64,000 nt of DNA, from the NCBI GenBank assembly GCA_037074765.1, contig JBAMDO010000132.1:87433-151432 (forward strand). Direction: 5' to 3'. The notes under the pieces are model-generated. The model saw nothing but the letters and a program-made list of their open reading frames with translations, was not told the origin of the DNA and made no database searches. This document shows, piece after piece, positions 25,994 to 38,790 of the stretch (the first letter of the stretch is position 1; the number at the start of each line of letters is the position of its first letter). Position numbers and translations under genes: made by a program. This DNA comes from Mansonella perstans. Its lineage: Eukaryota > Nematoda > Chromadorea > Rhabditida > Onchocercidae.

Positions 25994-28900
25994 AATTTTC
26001 TTGAGAACTACTGCTACAACTGCTGTCGATCGCCACTATCAAACATCACATCGATATTTCATCTATCGCAAACATATACACAAGAATCTGCGGCATACAT
26101 CGAAATTTGCAATTGTCATCTCGCTATCTATCGGTTATTGGGCAGATCTCGTTTGGTTTGATCACAGTATCACGGCAATGGCCCTGAGGGGAAAAATCTT
26201 TAACGGTGTTATTACTTTCTGAGCAAATGGGCCATCATTCCCCGCCCATTGAACGATTTACTGATCGGTGAGTGACCCAACAATTCCCTCTTTCAATTTT
26301 ATAGAGGTAGACAACAAAGACCAAGGATAAAAACATATCCTACTAATTCTCTTCCTTTTCCGAATAATACAACTGCTAATAGTTGGATAATAATAGTTCT
26401 TCACGTTGTTGCGGTTGTTGCAGTATAGTAATGATGATGATATTGATGACGAATGATGATGATAATGAAAGCATTATGGATAATAGTGATGTGGGAGAGA
26501 CCATATGAATTAAATGAATGAGAATGATGTTATGGCCTCAATGACATTTAAATTTCGAATTTAATCGTCCTTTGGCTACTGTTAAAATTTCCTTTTTCGA
26601 CGAAATATTCTAACAGGTAGTTGGTCCTTGGATACCATTTTTATTCTAAATAACTAATTAAATGGATAAAATTCATGGATGAATTTAATCTAAAAATCTA
26701 ACAATTGGGCGATTGAAAGAAAGTAAGTGAACAAAAATAATTATGCAAATTTATTACGCATTATGTTAGAAATGGAACTCACTGCTTGAAAAAAAAAAAT
26801 GAAAGTGCTGAGAAAGTTGAATTTCACTACTCTTGTAACCTTTCAATAAGATAATTAATGATTCCATTATAACAATAATCGTATATCGGATATTACAACA
26901 TTCCACAGAGAGCACGTATTGTACATATGGAGGATCCATTCGCTCCTTTTACGGTCAGCCATTACCATTTGGAAATGCACAGTAAAGCAAAGATAACTTT
27001 CACAAGGATAACTATGAAAAAACTTTACAGTCACTGCCGTTGAATATAGTGGGTAGTAAATATTAAGTTTGCAGTTAATGGACATATTTGAAAAGATACG
27101 ACTAACTCAAATTTAAAAAAGGTTTTATTTAAACAAAATGCAGATTTCATTAAAAAAGCAGTCAATTAAAAAATGGAGCCAATTAATTATTTTGTACAAA
27201 TTACATATAACCTCTGACAATTTTCTTTTTTACATATGCTAGCGGTAAAGTTATATTATATATCCTTTGTTGATGATAGAAGTTTCTTTCAGCTTTAAAA
27301 CGTACTTACACAATATTATTGAGTATTGAAAATCAAGTAATCAGTAAAATGAGTTACACAATAAATAGCAATATGATCAATTTCAACTAACAAATAGATG
27401 GAATCATCCTTCGCTGAATCGGGGAGATGCGCCACATCTGAGTTGTCAAATGTAAAAAACGAGAAAGTTATAGTGTATCTGATGATCGAAGCGATAGCAG
27501 ATAAGCATAATTGGTAATATTAATAAGTGTTCCATGATAAAAAAGAGGACTCAAGTTTTTTTTCATGTATCCAAGCTTAAATATTGAGCTTTGATAAGCT
27601 TCTCCTGCGTTATCGTGAGATTAAGCTGTACCTTGACATGTCTATGTGATTGTCAAGTACATTTCTCATATGCAACCATGCATAAATGCCAAAATTTTTT
27701 TATGGTGCCATCTCAATTGTTAGCTTATATATTTCCAGTACTGATCTTATTTATAGGTTTTTTTCATATCTTAACTTTTTTCGGTAAACCTAATTTTGGT
27801 AATCCGACATGAGAAAGTCCAAGACTATTGTAATTTCAACGAGAAAAAAACATTTCTGAAGAATTTCAAGAAAAAGCAAACTTGTGCGTCAGCTATAATA
27901 AATAATTTAAAGGAATTTCTTTAATGCTAAATTTATGAAATAAAAACTATTTCATTATATTTCTTTTTAAAAACGTTTTAAGATAATTCAAGGAATACAA
28001 TTAAAGTTGTGTGAATAATAATGGATCGATATTTTGCTGAAATGAGTGTATGCTAAAGCAATATCTAATAAATAAGAAAGTGAACAAAAATTTAAAATTT
28101 ATTTTAAATGATGTAATTGTAAAACTTGAATTTCTAGAAATTGAAAAAAGAAATTGATTTTTTTCATAAATAATAGTATCAATACGCCAATTTGAAAAAA
28201 AAAGCATGAAGAAAACGACTGGAAGTGACATGAAAATTGCTATATAATTACAAATTTTTCTTATTTTCCATTTACCGACAATTTTGGAATTAAAATTGAA
28301 GCTCTTAGAACGATTTACTTTGAGAACTGAAGAGATAAATTGCATTTTTTGCCAAAATGATTGTTGAATCTCGCGGTAATTGGCAGATAGACAAGAATCA
28401 AAAATTGAATAAATATAAATAAAATAATAGAAAGTACTTCTAATAGAATGTAATTAATCTAACTGGAAATTTTTCGTTGGAAAATCATGCAAACTTGATA
28501 TTTTTTAACCTTATCTGAGATTATTTGTCAGATCTTCATAATCTAATTCATAAAGCATTTTTGCTTGGTTTTTATCAAACAATAAGTGATATTATTTGCT
28601 TTGAATAAGCTATTCCGATAAGAGTTGAATTAGATAACGTCGTGGACTCAAAAACAGTTCCAAATTGCTGTAAGAGAAAAAGCAATTGCTTATGAAAAAA
28701 TTTGAATTTTATATTTGGTCTGACATTTTTTTGCATTTTTGGCTCATCTTAATTTAGAGGTAGGCTTCATAATTAGATTTTATGCATCTTAAATGCTATC
28801 GCTCTGACCATAAAAGTCATCAAAATTGGCTCAAAAATATATTTTGAGTGAATTTTTGGCAATTAGAATTCTTGCTTACCAATGAATTTCAATATTTTTA

Positions 28901-31140
28901 AGGATATTTCTTCACTTTATGAACACTTAATTCTACCGTTAATTTTGGAAAAAACTTGATTTTTCTTTTAAGTCTTGAATTTACGAAAGGGAAGCACGGA
29001 ACACTTTTCTAGAGGTTTTTTCTTTTCCTTTCCAGTTTATTATTGATCTTCATAATATTAATGATTTCCGATAAAAAAAAAATGATTCACAGTATTTTAA
29101 AAAAACTATTTGAAGACAAAAATTTGTTCTTGAAATTATTTTTATTAAAATAAAAAAGAAAAATGAAAAGAAATTTTTGCTTAATTTTATAATATTTTAA
29201 CGACAGAAAATCAATACAAATTATGAATAATGGAATGAGAAAAACCAATAATAAATACTTTAAGAAAAAATAATAATATTTTCGGGAATTAATGTTTCTT
29301 ATTTTTATTGATAGAAGGCATCGAACAAATAAGATCTTATTTATTGATAAAATATAGTCACTGAGTTAATTATTAAATGGTATTAACAATATTGCAAATT
29401 AACTGATGGTCAATTTCAATTCTAATCTCAAAATTTTATCGTAATCCCTAGTAGTCACTGTTAGCCAGTTATTTTAATTAGCTGATAAGTTGTTAACTTT
29501 TCAATACTTTAGAAAGCCATTTATTTTTCTGTGGCATGATGAAGTTTTCAAATCGCATTGAGAATTATCAAATTGGTTTCATATAATCCTAGGAATGGTC
29601 AAGGATTTAATATTAGTTCAAATTGATGTGTTTTCTGTTCGTTTTTAATGAGCTTTGCTTTCTGATCAAGTTTTGAAATAAATAACTAATGAAGATTTGT
29701 GAATGTATGATAAATAAAAATTTTTTTATATGTTTACAACTTAATTGTGATGCTACCATTAATTGAGAATTATTTAAGATAATGCTGCTAAATGTGATAT
29801 TGAATGAGGACGTATTAAAAAAAAAAAAAAAATTAAATAATAAATCACGCGCATTACTTGATTTATGAATAATCTGTGCGTAAGGATTTTAAGAGGACTT
29901 AAAGGCCCGTTTTGCATAAAGGATGCAAGAATCTTACAATGGCAATGCAAGGCAGTGCTAACTGTACTGGATTTTATGGCCGTTATCAAATTCGCCAAAA
30001 TCAATTAAGAAATTTGAAAAAACAATATTAAAAGAAAGATGCAGGTTTACCAAGAAACTCGTGTGCATATGCTACACATGTATGATGTATGCTATATAAC
30101 ACATATACCGCATGTGATATATGAATATGCGTATATTGCATACTTTTTTTCGATTAAACCATTCTATGTGAAATTAATTTCCTTTTATTATAGTAAGCTT
30201 TATATTTGATATTCACATTTATGCAATGGTTTATGTTCATTTAGTAATCTAATACATGATTATGCAACTCGATTCCACTTTTTGAAACTGAATAAAATTT
30301 TTCTTTTTTATTGAAAATTTGAAAACCTGTAGTTCTAAATTTAACAGATAATGTTAATTTTTGTGTATATGTAAAATATCAATCATATTTTTCAATTTGT
30401 CAAATCAATTCTATAAATAAAATTGTTAACCAATTTATTTTATCTTTTTTTTTGATATTTTCATTTTTCAATTTAGTACAGTTGGTCTTATGTATTGATT
30501 CGTAGACACTTACAGTAAAGATGAAATTGAAAAAAGGATAAAATAGTGAAAAATAAGCCAGCATCGCTCCATCTTTTACTACGTTCTCATCAAATTGTCA
30601 CTTTCTTCAAAACTAAATTTTTGCCAGAATATTTTTTTTCCTTTTTATTGTACTTTTTTACATGTATACTTTTTTGGTTTTTATCAGTGATGAGTAACCT
30701 TTCAAACATAACTTATTATTTCTAATATTAGACTTTTCATTTGTTATTATACTGAAGAATCTCTCAAATCTGTAATTAAATGCTATTTGTTACAACGAAA
30801 AATAACGATTTCAAAAAAAAAATTCGTTGCTTTTTTCGGAATCACAAAAATATTCTCGATTGTTTAAATTTCAACGAACAGCAATCATTGAACAAGTTTT
30901 TTAATTATTTCTTTGCCATTTCGTGTTCTGTAATATATCAATAAATAGTACTCCTTTGAACTAACTTCTTTGATAAAAAAGATAATTGTGAAATAGAGCT
31001 AAAGTTTGTTTTTTTCGTTGTGATAATAGTAAGTTAAATACAGTTATCTCCTTACATAACACAAAAGTTTCCTTACCTCGTTTCTTAATTACTGCATTTA
31101 TTTATTATTATTGTCGGAGCGTAGTTAATTAAGCAATCTT
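25994..31140. other. Intergenic region, upstream of the secreted-protein gene
   Basis: No gene is recognised. The first ~300 bases are less AT-rich than the surroundings and probably hold the promoter and 5' UTR of the minus-strand gene starting at 25993. Short GAT repeats occur near 26430-26465. One member of a dispersed repeat family lies at about 29765-30045. Open frames at 26867-27085, 27591-27812 and 28001-28345 have no coding character. Confidence 0.5.
29765..30045 (-). repeat. Dispersed repeat family R1, copy A
   Basis: The reverse complement matches the segments at about 40805-41050 and 44262-44575 over roughly 250 bases. Shared blocks include ATTTCTTAATTGATTT, TTTATGCAAAAC and CAGATTATTCATAAATCAA. 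Copies A and C also share the distal block GTAATGCGCGTGATTTATTA. No terminal inverted repeats or flanking duplications are evident. Confidence 0.8.
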
Positions 31141-32320
31141 CATAGTTTGTCTGGCTTCTGTTAAGGCATAATGTTTTGTTCGGATGTGCTTGATTTCTTT
31201 TTTCGCATTATGCGTTCAGTGTAATGAGTAGTCTTGCAATAAAAACATTTCGCCTTTCGTTTACATTCATCTCCTTAATGCATTTTCAAACAAATAAGAC
31301 ACTTCTTCTTGAGTCGATTCATTCGAGCTTGCACTGTAGGATACATACAACATTCACTGTCTTAGAGATTTTGACTACAAAATGTATAAGATTTTCCTGT
31401 TTTGTTTTCTTCTTTCTTTGTCGTGGAATAGGGAATCTTCTCATTATGAATTGTTGCTAATACTGAGGTTTCTTTATAGTTTTTAGGAATTTGCTTAGGC
31501 TTAGGTGAAATCGGTTTCTTTTCCATCTGAATGAACGCAAATTAATTTTTAACATGCTCATTAACGTGGATTAAATTCCTGAGAAATCCTCTGAGTTTTG
31601 ATATTGACCACGGACTATCGAATGTTTTTTAATGGTATACTTTGTCAAATATCCATCGCGGTAGTCGACTTTCAATTATGGTTTCCACATTGAAGTGCTA
31701 GGTTTTCACCCAGTGGCTCTAATCGTCGGAAGATTCCTTCTTAACGCTTCAATGCATTCCTTTTCATTTCGTCTGATGGATTATAATTCGTTGTGTAAAA
31801 GTTTAATGGTGGCCGATGGATCTCCATATTTTTCGGTCAACCTTTTGCTTCCTTTAACGCTGTTCCCTTTAGATAGAAGATTAATAGTTCAATTTTTGAA
31901 TTTCTGAGACTGGTTTGTGAATGAATAGCAGCATTAAAGCTACTCCGAAATTCTCTTCACTGTCGTGGATCGCCATTAAAAAAAGTGGGTAAAGATATTT
32001 GAGGAAGAATGACTTTAGCGTAAGAATTTGATGGAATTGGCGTAGGTATTTGTGGTAATGCGATCATGGAGTTAGCGTCAGTTTCTGAATTTCGCTATCG
32101 ATCTTCTCTTTTTATAGATAGACAAAGTAATAATAGCTTCGTTGGTTTCGTGTATTAAATTGTAGATTTCTTGTTCTCCTTCTATTATTCATATTTTTCT
32201 TCCTTTTTCCTTTATTTGAAGTCGTTCCGAATTTGTTAAGCTTGGTTCCGGTAGTATAGCATCTAACGCTTTTACTTCTTGAAGATGGGTTAGTAGCCTA
32301 GCCTTTACAGCTTAATATAT
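31140..32320 (-). pseudogene. Decayed BEL/Pao retrotransposon gag, copy 1
   Basis: Read on the minus strand from about 32320 down, short frames broken by frameshifts and stops match BEL/Pao gag in the right order. First comes an N-terminal leader. Then come a segment like LPTFFNGDPRQW, a block like FNAAIHSQ, a block with LTEKYGDP, and near 31300-31200 a zinc-knuckle-like cluster with CLIC, then DECKR and CFYCK. Every frame carries several stops, so it is inactive. No protease, reverse transcriptase or LTR was recognised beside it. The family assignment rests on these motifs; the remnant is old. Confidence 0.75.
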
Positions 32321-33109
32321 TCTGTATAATAGAAGCCATATCGGTAAGAATTTCAAAAAAATTTTTTTTGTACTTTTAATTTGCTATGGTTAATCTCGAC
32401 CGTACCTCATCTTGGACACCAAAAACCAATTTCAATTTCGCAAATGTTAAATATAACATGAAAGGAATCAACCTTTTTTTTTACTTAGTTTTATTTGGAT
32501 TTTATTATTTTTTCTTTGATTAATTTTAAAGTAATTTTATTTAGTAGTCGAGGCTTTCATTTAATTTTTAGAAATTAAAATCATGAATTTCAGTAATGCT
32601 TTAGAGCAGTTTCTTAAACTTGCTGCTTGAAGAATTCATTAATCTTATCCCGATCGATATCACAGTTCTAACATTTATTGAAATTGCGCGGAATTTCAAT
32701 CAACATTATCATTTCTGAAGAAATAAATATTTAGGCGACAGCATTTTCAGAATTGTCATTAATGTATTTTTCTCCTTTGGAGTCTTTATCGTGGGCATAT
32801 GTACTGCCATCATAGTCTTCAACATCAGAAGGACACGTAAAAAAATTAAAGCTAAAATTAATGATAGATGGAACCAAGATACCATGCAATTTTGTTTCGA
32901 GATCATAATTTAGAATCAGTTATTAACGATTCAATGCCATTTTCCACCATTTTTCACATTCAGGCCATTCAATGCCATTTTCAATGCCATTTATTTATCA
33001 TGACACATATCAATTAAAAAATTGAAATCTTAGAATAATTTTCCATTTTTGATCATTTCTAATAAACTTTCCCTACTTCATTTTGTCCCTTATTTTTTTC
33101 TATACTGGG
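32321..33109. other. Repeat-derived spacer between the two gag remnants
   Basis: No gene is recognised. About 75 bases near 32845-32915 resemble 35725-35795 (shared block ATTAAAGCTAAA, then GATAGA and GGAACCAAG), which suggests both come from the same element. The motif TTCAATGCCATTTT occurs three times between 32925 and 33000. The minus-strand open frame 32709-32906 has no recognisable domain. Confidence 0.5.
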
Positions 33110-33570
33110 GTATTCTAGGTTTTCACCCAGTGGTTCTAACTGTCGAAAAATTCCTTCCATTTTCTCAACAATTTCAATGTATTCCTTTTCATTTCATTTG
33201 ATGGATTGTAATTCGTTGTATAATAGTTTAATCGAGGGTCTCCGTATTTTTCAGTTAACATTTTCCGTACAACTTAGTAATTTTGCGGGGTTGTATCATA
33301 ACCCCTTGCTGATTTTAGCGCTGTTCCCTTTAGACAGGAGATAAGTAATTCAATTTCTGAGATTTCTGAGATGAGATGTTTGTGAGTGAACAGCAGTATT
33401 AAAGCTACTACGAAATTTTCTCCACTGCTGTAGGTCGCCATTAAAAGTAGGAATTGACGTTAGCATAGGAAATTGATGGAGTTGGTATCGGTACTTCCAT
33501 TGATAATGTTTGATACGGTCTCGATTTCACAAGTTTCTTGATTTCACAATCGATCTTCTGACGCATATCA
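33110..33570 (-). pseudogene. Decayed BEL/Pao gag, copy 2 (fragment)
   Basis: This segment aligns with part of copy 1: both contain GGTTTTCACCCAGTGG, then TTCTAA/TCTAAT, and the blocks encoding the FNTAVHSQ-like and LTEKYGDP-like motifs on the minus strand. In-frame stops and frameshifts are present. It lacks the zinc-knuckle part. The two copies differ at many positions and by indels, so they are separate insertions or an old duplication. Confidence 0.72.
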
Positions 33571-33819
33571 CATTGTTTATTGCATTATTTATTGCTACTC
33601 TAAAAGTGCAATTTTATGAAATTTAAAAATTTGCAGAGAGAAAAAATATTTTTTAGTAATTCCAAGCAAGCCAAAAGAACAGTTTTATTTAGCTATCAGC
33701 TGTGACACTTTTGCCATTACATAATGTAAACTGAAACCAATCACGAACTTGAAACGAACATCAGTTGTTGTAGGGATCAATAAAAATAAGAAGGTATAAA
33801 CCGCTTAGCGCTAACACCA

Positions 33820-34265
33820 TCCAGGTTACAAAAATACAACAGAAGCGTGTGTATTCGTTTATTTTATACAGTTATTCCATTGAATTAATTACTTTACCAA
33901 TGTTCAGTTAGTTTTCATCATTTCTTCATGCTAATTTTAATGCATTTTATTTCTCGATGATTATAGTTTGGTTAAAAGTTATATTAAAGGTTTTTTCCAA
34001 ATTTTTCAAATTGTCAAATCGGAAATTGAGCATATGACTAATATCAATGTCACGAGGCAGAAGTTAATCGCTCGCAAAACTAAAATTTTAAATCTTGATT
34101 TCAGCAAGTTTTTACCAAAATACAAACAACATCATATTTCAGTTCGCTCTTGTGCAAATGTCGCTTGTGTTTTTGCCGGTTGTGAATCCAATTTTCTTAG
34201 CAGCAATTTAAGACGCATACTCAGTTTAACGATTTACACTCTTCACCAAGTAATCAGTTAATAAA
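33820..34265 (+). repeat. Repeat R4, copy A
   Basis: This segment aligns with about 38420-38790 in the same orientation, with substantial divergence. Shared blocks in order are CAACAGAAGCG/CAACAAAAGCG, CAGTTATT, GTTCAGT, CATATTTCAGT and TTTAACGATTTA. The open frame 33968-34261 falls in it but is not kept in the other copy, so I do not call a gene. Confidence 0.65.
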
Positions 34266-35934
34266 TCATTCTTTGTTTTATTAATTATCATAACAGTGCT
34301 TTTTAGTAAAACGTTTCGTTTTTTTTTTTGGAAAATGTTTTTTTTTTGAGTGATAAGTTCACTTAATTTCAGTCGCGGACAATCATTATTATCTCCACTA
34401 CGATCCTAACACTTAAATCATATCGTCGCGCAATTTTTTCATTGTTCTATCGAGAAAAATCAACCGCAGAAGTGAAATCAGTTAAAATGGTGATAAATGC
34501 TCAGGAAAATTAGATGACAAATGCTTAAAAAAAAATTGAAATGATGATAGCCATTTAGAAGTCAATCAGACGAGTCTAACCTCCTCGTTTGTTCCATGGC
34601 TCAATTAAGACTTTTAAAATGATTTTAAAAAGAAATGAGATTGTTCGCTTCATAAAAGTTTAATTTTTTGATATAATGATGTGGTACGTAATCCAAATAA
34701 CTTCATATATTATAATAAGAAAAATGCACTTTATTTTCGACTAACTTTTATTTTTATGAAATACAGAACTTTTATAAAGCGAACAATCTGATCGGCGAAC
34801 ATTAAATTCAGTTTGAAATATCTGAAAAATCCAACTATTACTTTCGCAGATATTAAAAAAGCATGAAAGAAATAATAAGGAAATCATCAACCGTTGTAAT
34901 GTATAATATTATGCGTCCTTGTATGCATAATTTTTTTTCTTCATTTTTTCTTCCTCTTGTTTCCAGAGTTGCCTGACATTCTCGATCATGGCGTTTTATA
35001 GAATACAGCTCTTCATTGTAAGATGACTTTTTTAAAATAATTATCCAAATATCTCGATTAGTAACAATAAAAATTTCTAGTATAATCCGTTGAAGTGATA
35101 AGAACCATTGCGTCCAATCTTCTTTTGATCTCGTTTTTGCTTTCCATTTCTGATAATAAGTTACATATACAATCATTTTGTATTGCTCTTTAACTTGTAT
35201 TTGTTATGGCGACTGAAAGCATCAAAAACAGTGATATTAAAATTTAAGCCTAAATCAATTTAACAGAATTTGAAATTCAGTTTCTATGAAAGAATGATGA
35301 AATGAAATTAAGAGGATGATATAACGAAAAACAATGAAGCAATATTAAGAGATTCAGAATTGCATAAAAGATATGAACTGCAATTATCCATTTCTAGTTG
35401 TATTGCATTAAATACTTCTGGTAATTCACAAAAAGTCAATTTAAACAATCTGCTAAAAACATTAATTTTGTAGAAATTCAAAAACAATATAAATTTGTTG
35501 CAGCCAGAAAAAGGTATGTTTCGAAAGATGTATTGGAATAGAATATATGGTTGTTTCAGTAAATTGAAATCGATAAAGTTGCTATTGTAGCAAACAGCCT
35601 ATTTTTACTTATTTTGTCAAAATTTGAAACAAATTTTCTGTTTTGAATCATTCCATTTTTTCATACATTTGCCCATCATACTGTTCTGTTCTAATCACAG
35701 TGGGGAAAAGATAGTGTTTGGTGTATATTAAAGCTAAATTAGTGATAGACAGAACCAAGCATACCGTGTTTTCGTTTCGAGGTTGTTTTATTACTATTTT
35801 ATTGCTACCAAAAATAATTTGAAAGGGATCATTAAAGTGTATCCAGCAAACATTCAGCATGTTACGATGTCTACAATCTCATAAGTATGAAACTATAATG
35901 TATGATTGATGTAGAATCTTGGAAGAAGCGACGT
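34266..35934. other. Gene-poor stretch inside the repeat mosaic
   Basis: Two minus-strand open frames (34853-35176 and 35648-35860) are present but have no domain, no splice-linked partners and lie among repeats. The segment 35725-35795 repeats part of 32845-32915. I see no supportable gene. Confidence 0.5.
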
Positions 35935-36638
35935 ATGGCTTAATTGGGATTCGAAAACTAAAAAAAACCGCTAAGAAATTGTTTGCTTCATAACAATTTA
36001 ATTTTTTAATAAAACCGAACATTAGTAATAAAATATTTAGTATTTTACACTTTTTCCTTAGAAATAAAATGTTAGTCGAAGATGAACAAATTAACACTAT
36101 TCGTTGGATATCTGTTTAAAATTGCAAAAAATATATTCTTAGTGTGTTTTAAACATTTGCCAGTGTCGTGTAGCCATGTCTATCTGATTAATTTACAGAT
36201 TCCTCCATCATTTCGATGACTTTTACATTAAATATTCTTTTTTTAAATTTGACATCATCGTAAGCATCATTCTCGACTAAACGAACGATAACTTTGATTG
36301 AAATGTAAGAAATTATTTTGGAGGAAATGCGAGCATACCTTATTCCCCAGATGAGACCTTCGGTGCTGTTATTTAAAATATCATTTTAACTTCGTAATTT
36401 ATTCATTCTGATTCGACTAAATTACTTATTTATATTAGTCTTTTAAGCACATTATTTGGAACCTTTGCCGGCATCCGTCAAATAAAGATTCAAATAAAAG
36501 AAATCATCACTTTAATATCTTTGATTATCTTTGCTTTCACTAAATCATTTTAAAGCTATGCTATAATTTATGCTGTCGTTAACGATTGTTTAGCAAGATT
36601 ATACAGTAGAAGACGCACAATATCATACGCAGCAACGA
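35935..36638 (+). repeat. ~710-bp direct repeat R2, left copy
   Basis: It is nearly identical to 37491-38206, from AATTGGGATTCGAAAAC to the block CAGTAGAAGACGCACAATAT. Differences are scattered substitutions and a few small indels; the right copy carries about 12 extra bases near 37980-38000. The two copies bracket an A-rich tract and a copied piece of the MED15 gene. The ends do not show clear TG...CA termini, so an LTR identity is not supported. Confidence 0.9.
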
Positions 36639-36772
36639 TTTTAATAATAATCGTTTGTAAACAAAAAAAAAAAAAATTGGTTAATATTATAAAATAACCT
36701 TATTAAATAAAAAAAATATATTATTAAATAAAAAAAATGGTTAATATTATTAAATAAAAAAAATAAATAACC
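36639..36772. repeat. A-rich imperfect tandem repeat at the junction
   Basis: After the left R2 copy comes a tract of poly-A runs and repeated units of the type GGTTAATATTATTAAAT plus A8. It separates R2 from the copied MED15 segment and may mark the repair or insertion junction. Confidence 0.7.
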
Positions 36773-37490
36773 TGTCTGTAATTAGCAATAAAAATCAGAT
36801 TAATAGGAGTACTTCTCATGAATGATATGCTATTATTAATGGAGAAGGGACTTATTATAAACGAAAAAGGGAGTTAAAAAAATCGTTTCTAACTAGTCTG
36901 ACTTAAAATTATTATTTACATTTATAATAGATCAATTACAGGAAATAATTCAAGCAAATATGGGGTCGAAACGAATAACACTGCTTCATTTTTTTAAATA
37001 ATGTGGATTGAAAAAAGCAAAAAACGCGAAAGTCATACGAAAGATGAGAACTAAATTTTGGTAACAAAGAAAAAGGACAAAAGCATGTAACTAAGCACTT
37101 AAGTGAGTTCAAAAGATGTATCCAATGATGTAAATTGCATGCTATTAAATTTCAAATGAAATATTAAACACTAGCACACATACAATTTGCCATCAAGAAC
37201 GTTGCACATTGTATCAAATTTACTTGCAGCAATTTCATTGCCTTCCAGTCGACATTGCTGCGCACGTATTCGTAAGCTCTCAACATAAGGCCTTAATGAA
37301 CGCAACTTCTCGGTATATATATGCTGCAACAGTAGTCGACTGACATCAAAATTGATAACCATGCTATGAAAAAGGACTAGTCCTTAACAAAATGCCAAAA
37401 AAGCATTTTGGATAGAGAAAATTAAAGTGAGAAGTATCTCATTCACTACTATATATTTTATGCAACCAACTCATCATTTTGTTGTATGAC
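36773..37490 (-). pseudogene. Duplicated genomic fragment of mdt-15 (MED15)
   Basis: This is a close copy of 48799-49512, which spans the intron after exon 6, all of exon 6, the short intron before it and the last bases of exon 5 of mdt-15. Introns are kept, so the copy was made at DNA level and is not a processed transcript. Exon 6 differs at a single base, turning a Glu codon (GAG) into Asp (GAT). The exon 5 end has lost one G at the donor. A 63-codon open frame (37362-37171) starting MVINFD survives, but the KIX domain and C-terminus are absent. Confidence 0.92.
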
Positions 37491-38206
37491 ATAGCTCAAT
37501 TGGGATTCGAAAACTAAAAAAAACCGCTAAGAAACTGTTTGCTTCATAACAATTTAATTTTTTAATAAAACTGAACATTAGTAATAAAATATTTGGTATT
37601 TTACACTTTTTTCTTAGCAATAAAATGTCAGTCGGAGATGAACAAATTAACACTATTCGTTGGATATCTGCCTAAAAATGCAAAAAATATATTCTTAGTG
37701 TGTTTTAAACATTTGCAGTGTCTGTAGTGCATATCTATCTGATTAATTTATAGATACCTCCATTATTTCGATGACTTTTACATTAAATATTCTTTTTTTA
37801 AATTTGACATTATCGTAAGCATCATTCTCGACTAAACGAACGATAATTTTGATTGAAATGTAAGAAATTATTTTGGAGGAAATGCGAGCATACCTTATTC
37901 CCCAGATGAGACCTTCGGTGCTGTTATTAAAATATCATTTTAACTTCGTAATTTATTCATTCTGATTCGACTAAATTACTTATATATATTTGCCTATTAT
38001 ATTAGTCTTTTAAGCACATTATTTGGAACCTTTGCCAACATCCGTCAAATAAAGATTCAAATAAAAAAAATCATCACTTTAATATCTTTGATTATCTTTG
38101 CTTTCCCTAAATCATTTTAAAGCTATGCTATAATTTATGCTGTCGTTAACGATTGTTTAGCAAGATTATACAGTAGAAGACGCACAATATCATACGCTGC
38201 AACGAC
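37491..38206 (+). repeat. ~710-bp direct repeat R2, right copy
   Basis: This is the second copy of the repeat that starts at 35935, in the same orientation. It begins directly where the MED15-derived fragment stops (after GTTGTATGAC), so the fragment abuts R2 without a spacer on this side. Confidence 0.9.
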
Positions 38207-38419
38207 TGATAGTTTTCTTATTTTTCTTTTCGTGCTCTATTTAAGATCTGCGAAATTGATGGATGGATTTTCCAAATTTCATACTGAATTTAATGATCAA
38301 TTGCAAAATGTCGACCATTGCTGAATTCTAGTTGAAATGATTAATTTTATGGATCTCTTTATTAACATAGAAAAAAAAGAAAACTTAATTTGTAAGTTTC
38401 GCTTTTAATTTGCAAAATA

Positions 38420-38790
38420 TTCATTTTTCCGAGTCGCAAAAATGCAACAAAAGCGTTGTATGCGTCTTTTTATGCAGTTATTGCATTGAAATCATTACTT
38501 CAGCAAAGTTCAGTAAGTTTTTATCAGTCCTTCGTTCTAATATCGTTGGTGCATTTCATTTCGCTAGACTATAGTTCGATTAAAAGCTGTGTTAGATTGA
38601 TCGCAATGAAATTAAAGTTTAAATTAAAGCTGATTTAAGCAAGTTTATATCAAAATCTAAATATGGATGGTACTAAGAGTAGCATATTTCAGTCCACTGG
38701 CATATTTCCCTGTTGTCAAAGTTATTTTCTTGGAAAAAATTTGAGGATCGCACTCACTTTAACGATTTATTATCTTTACGAGCGAAATTA
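38420..38790 (+). repeat. Repeat R4, copy B
   Basis: This is a diverged partner of 33820-34265 in the same orientation. Together the two R4 copies lie outside the R2/MED15 structure, which suggests an older element framing the region. Confidence 0.6.

Noticed and set aside
25857..26222. 121-codon plus-strand frame
   Set aside because: It is antisense to the signal-peptide exon and upstream region of the secreted-protein gene, with Asp/Asn-rich low complexity and no domain.
35935..38206. R2 copies as LTRs of an intact retrotransposon
   Set aside because: No TG...CA ends, primer-binding site or target duplication could be seen, and the interior is MED15-derived with no retroelement genes.
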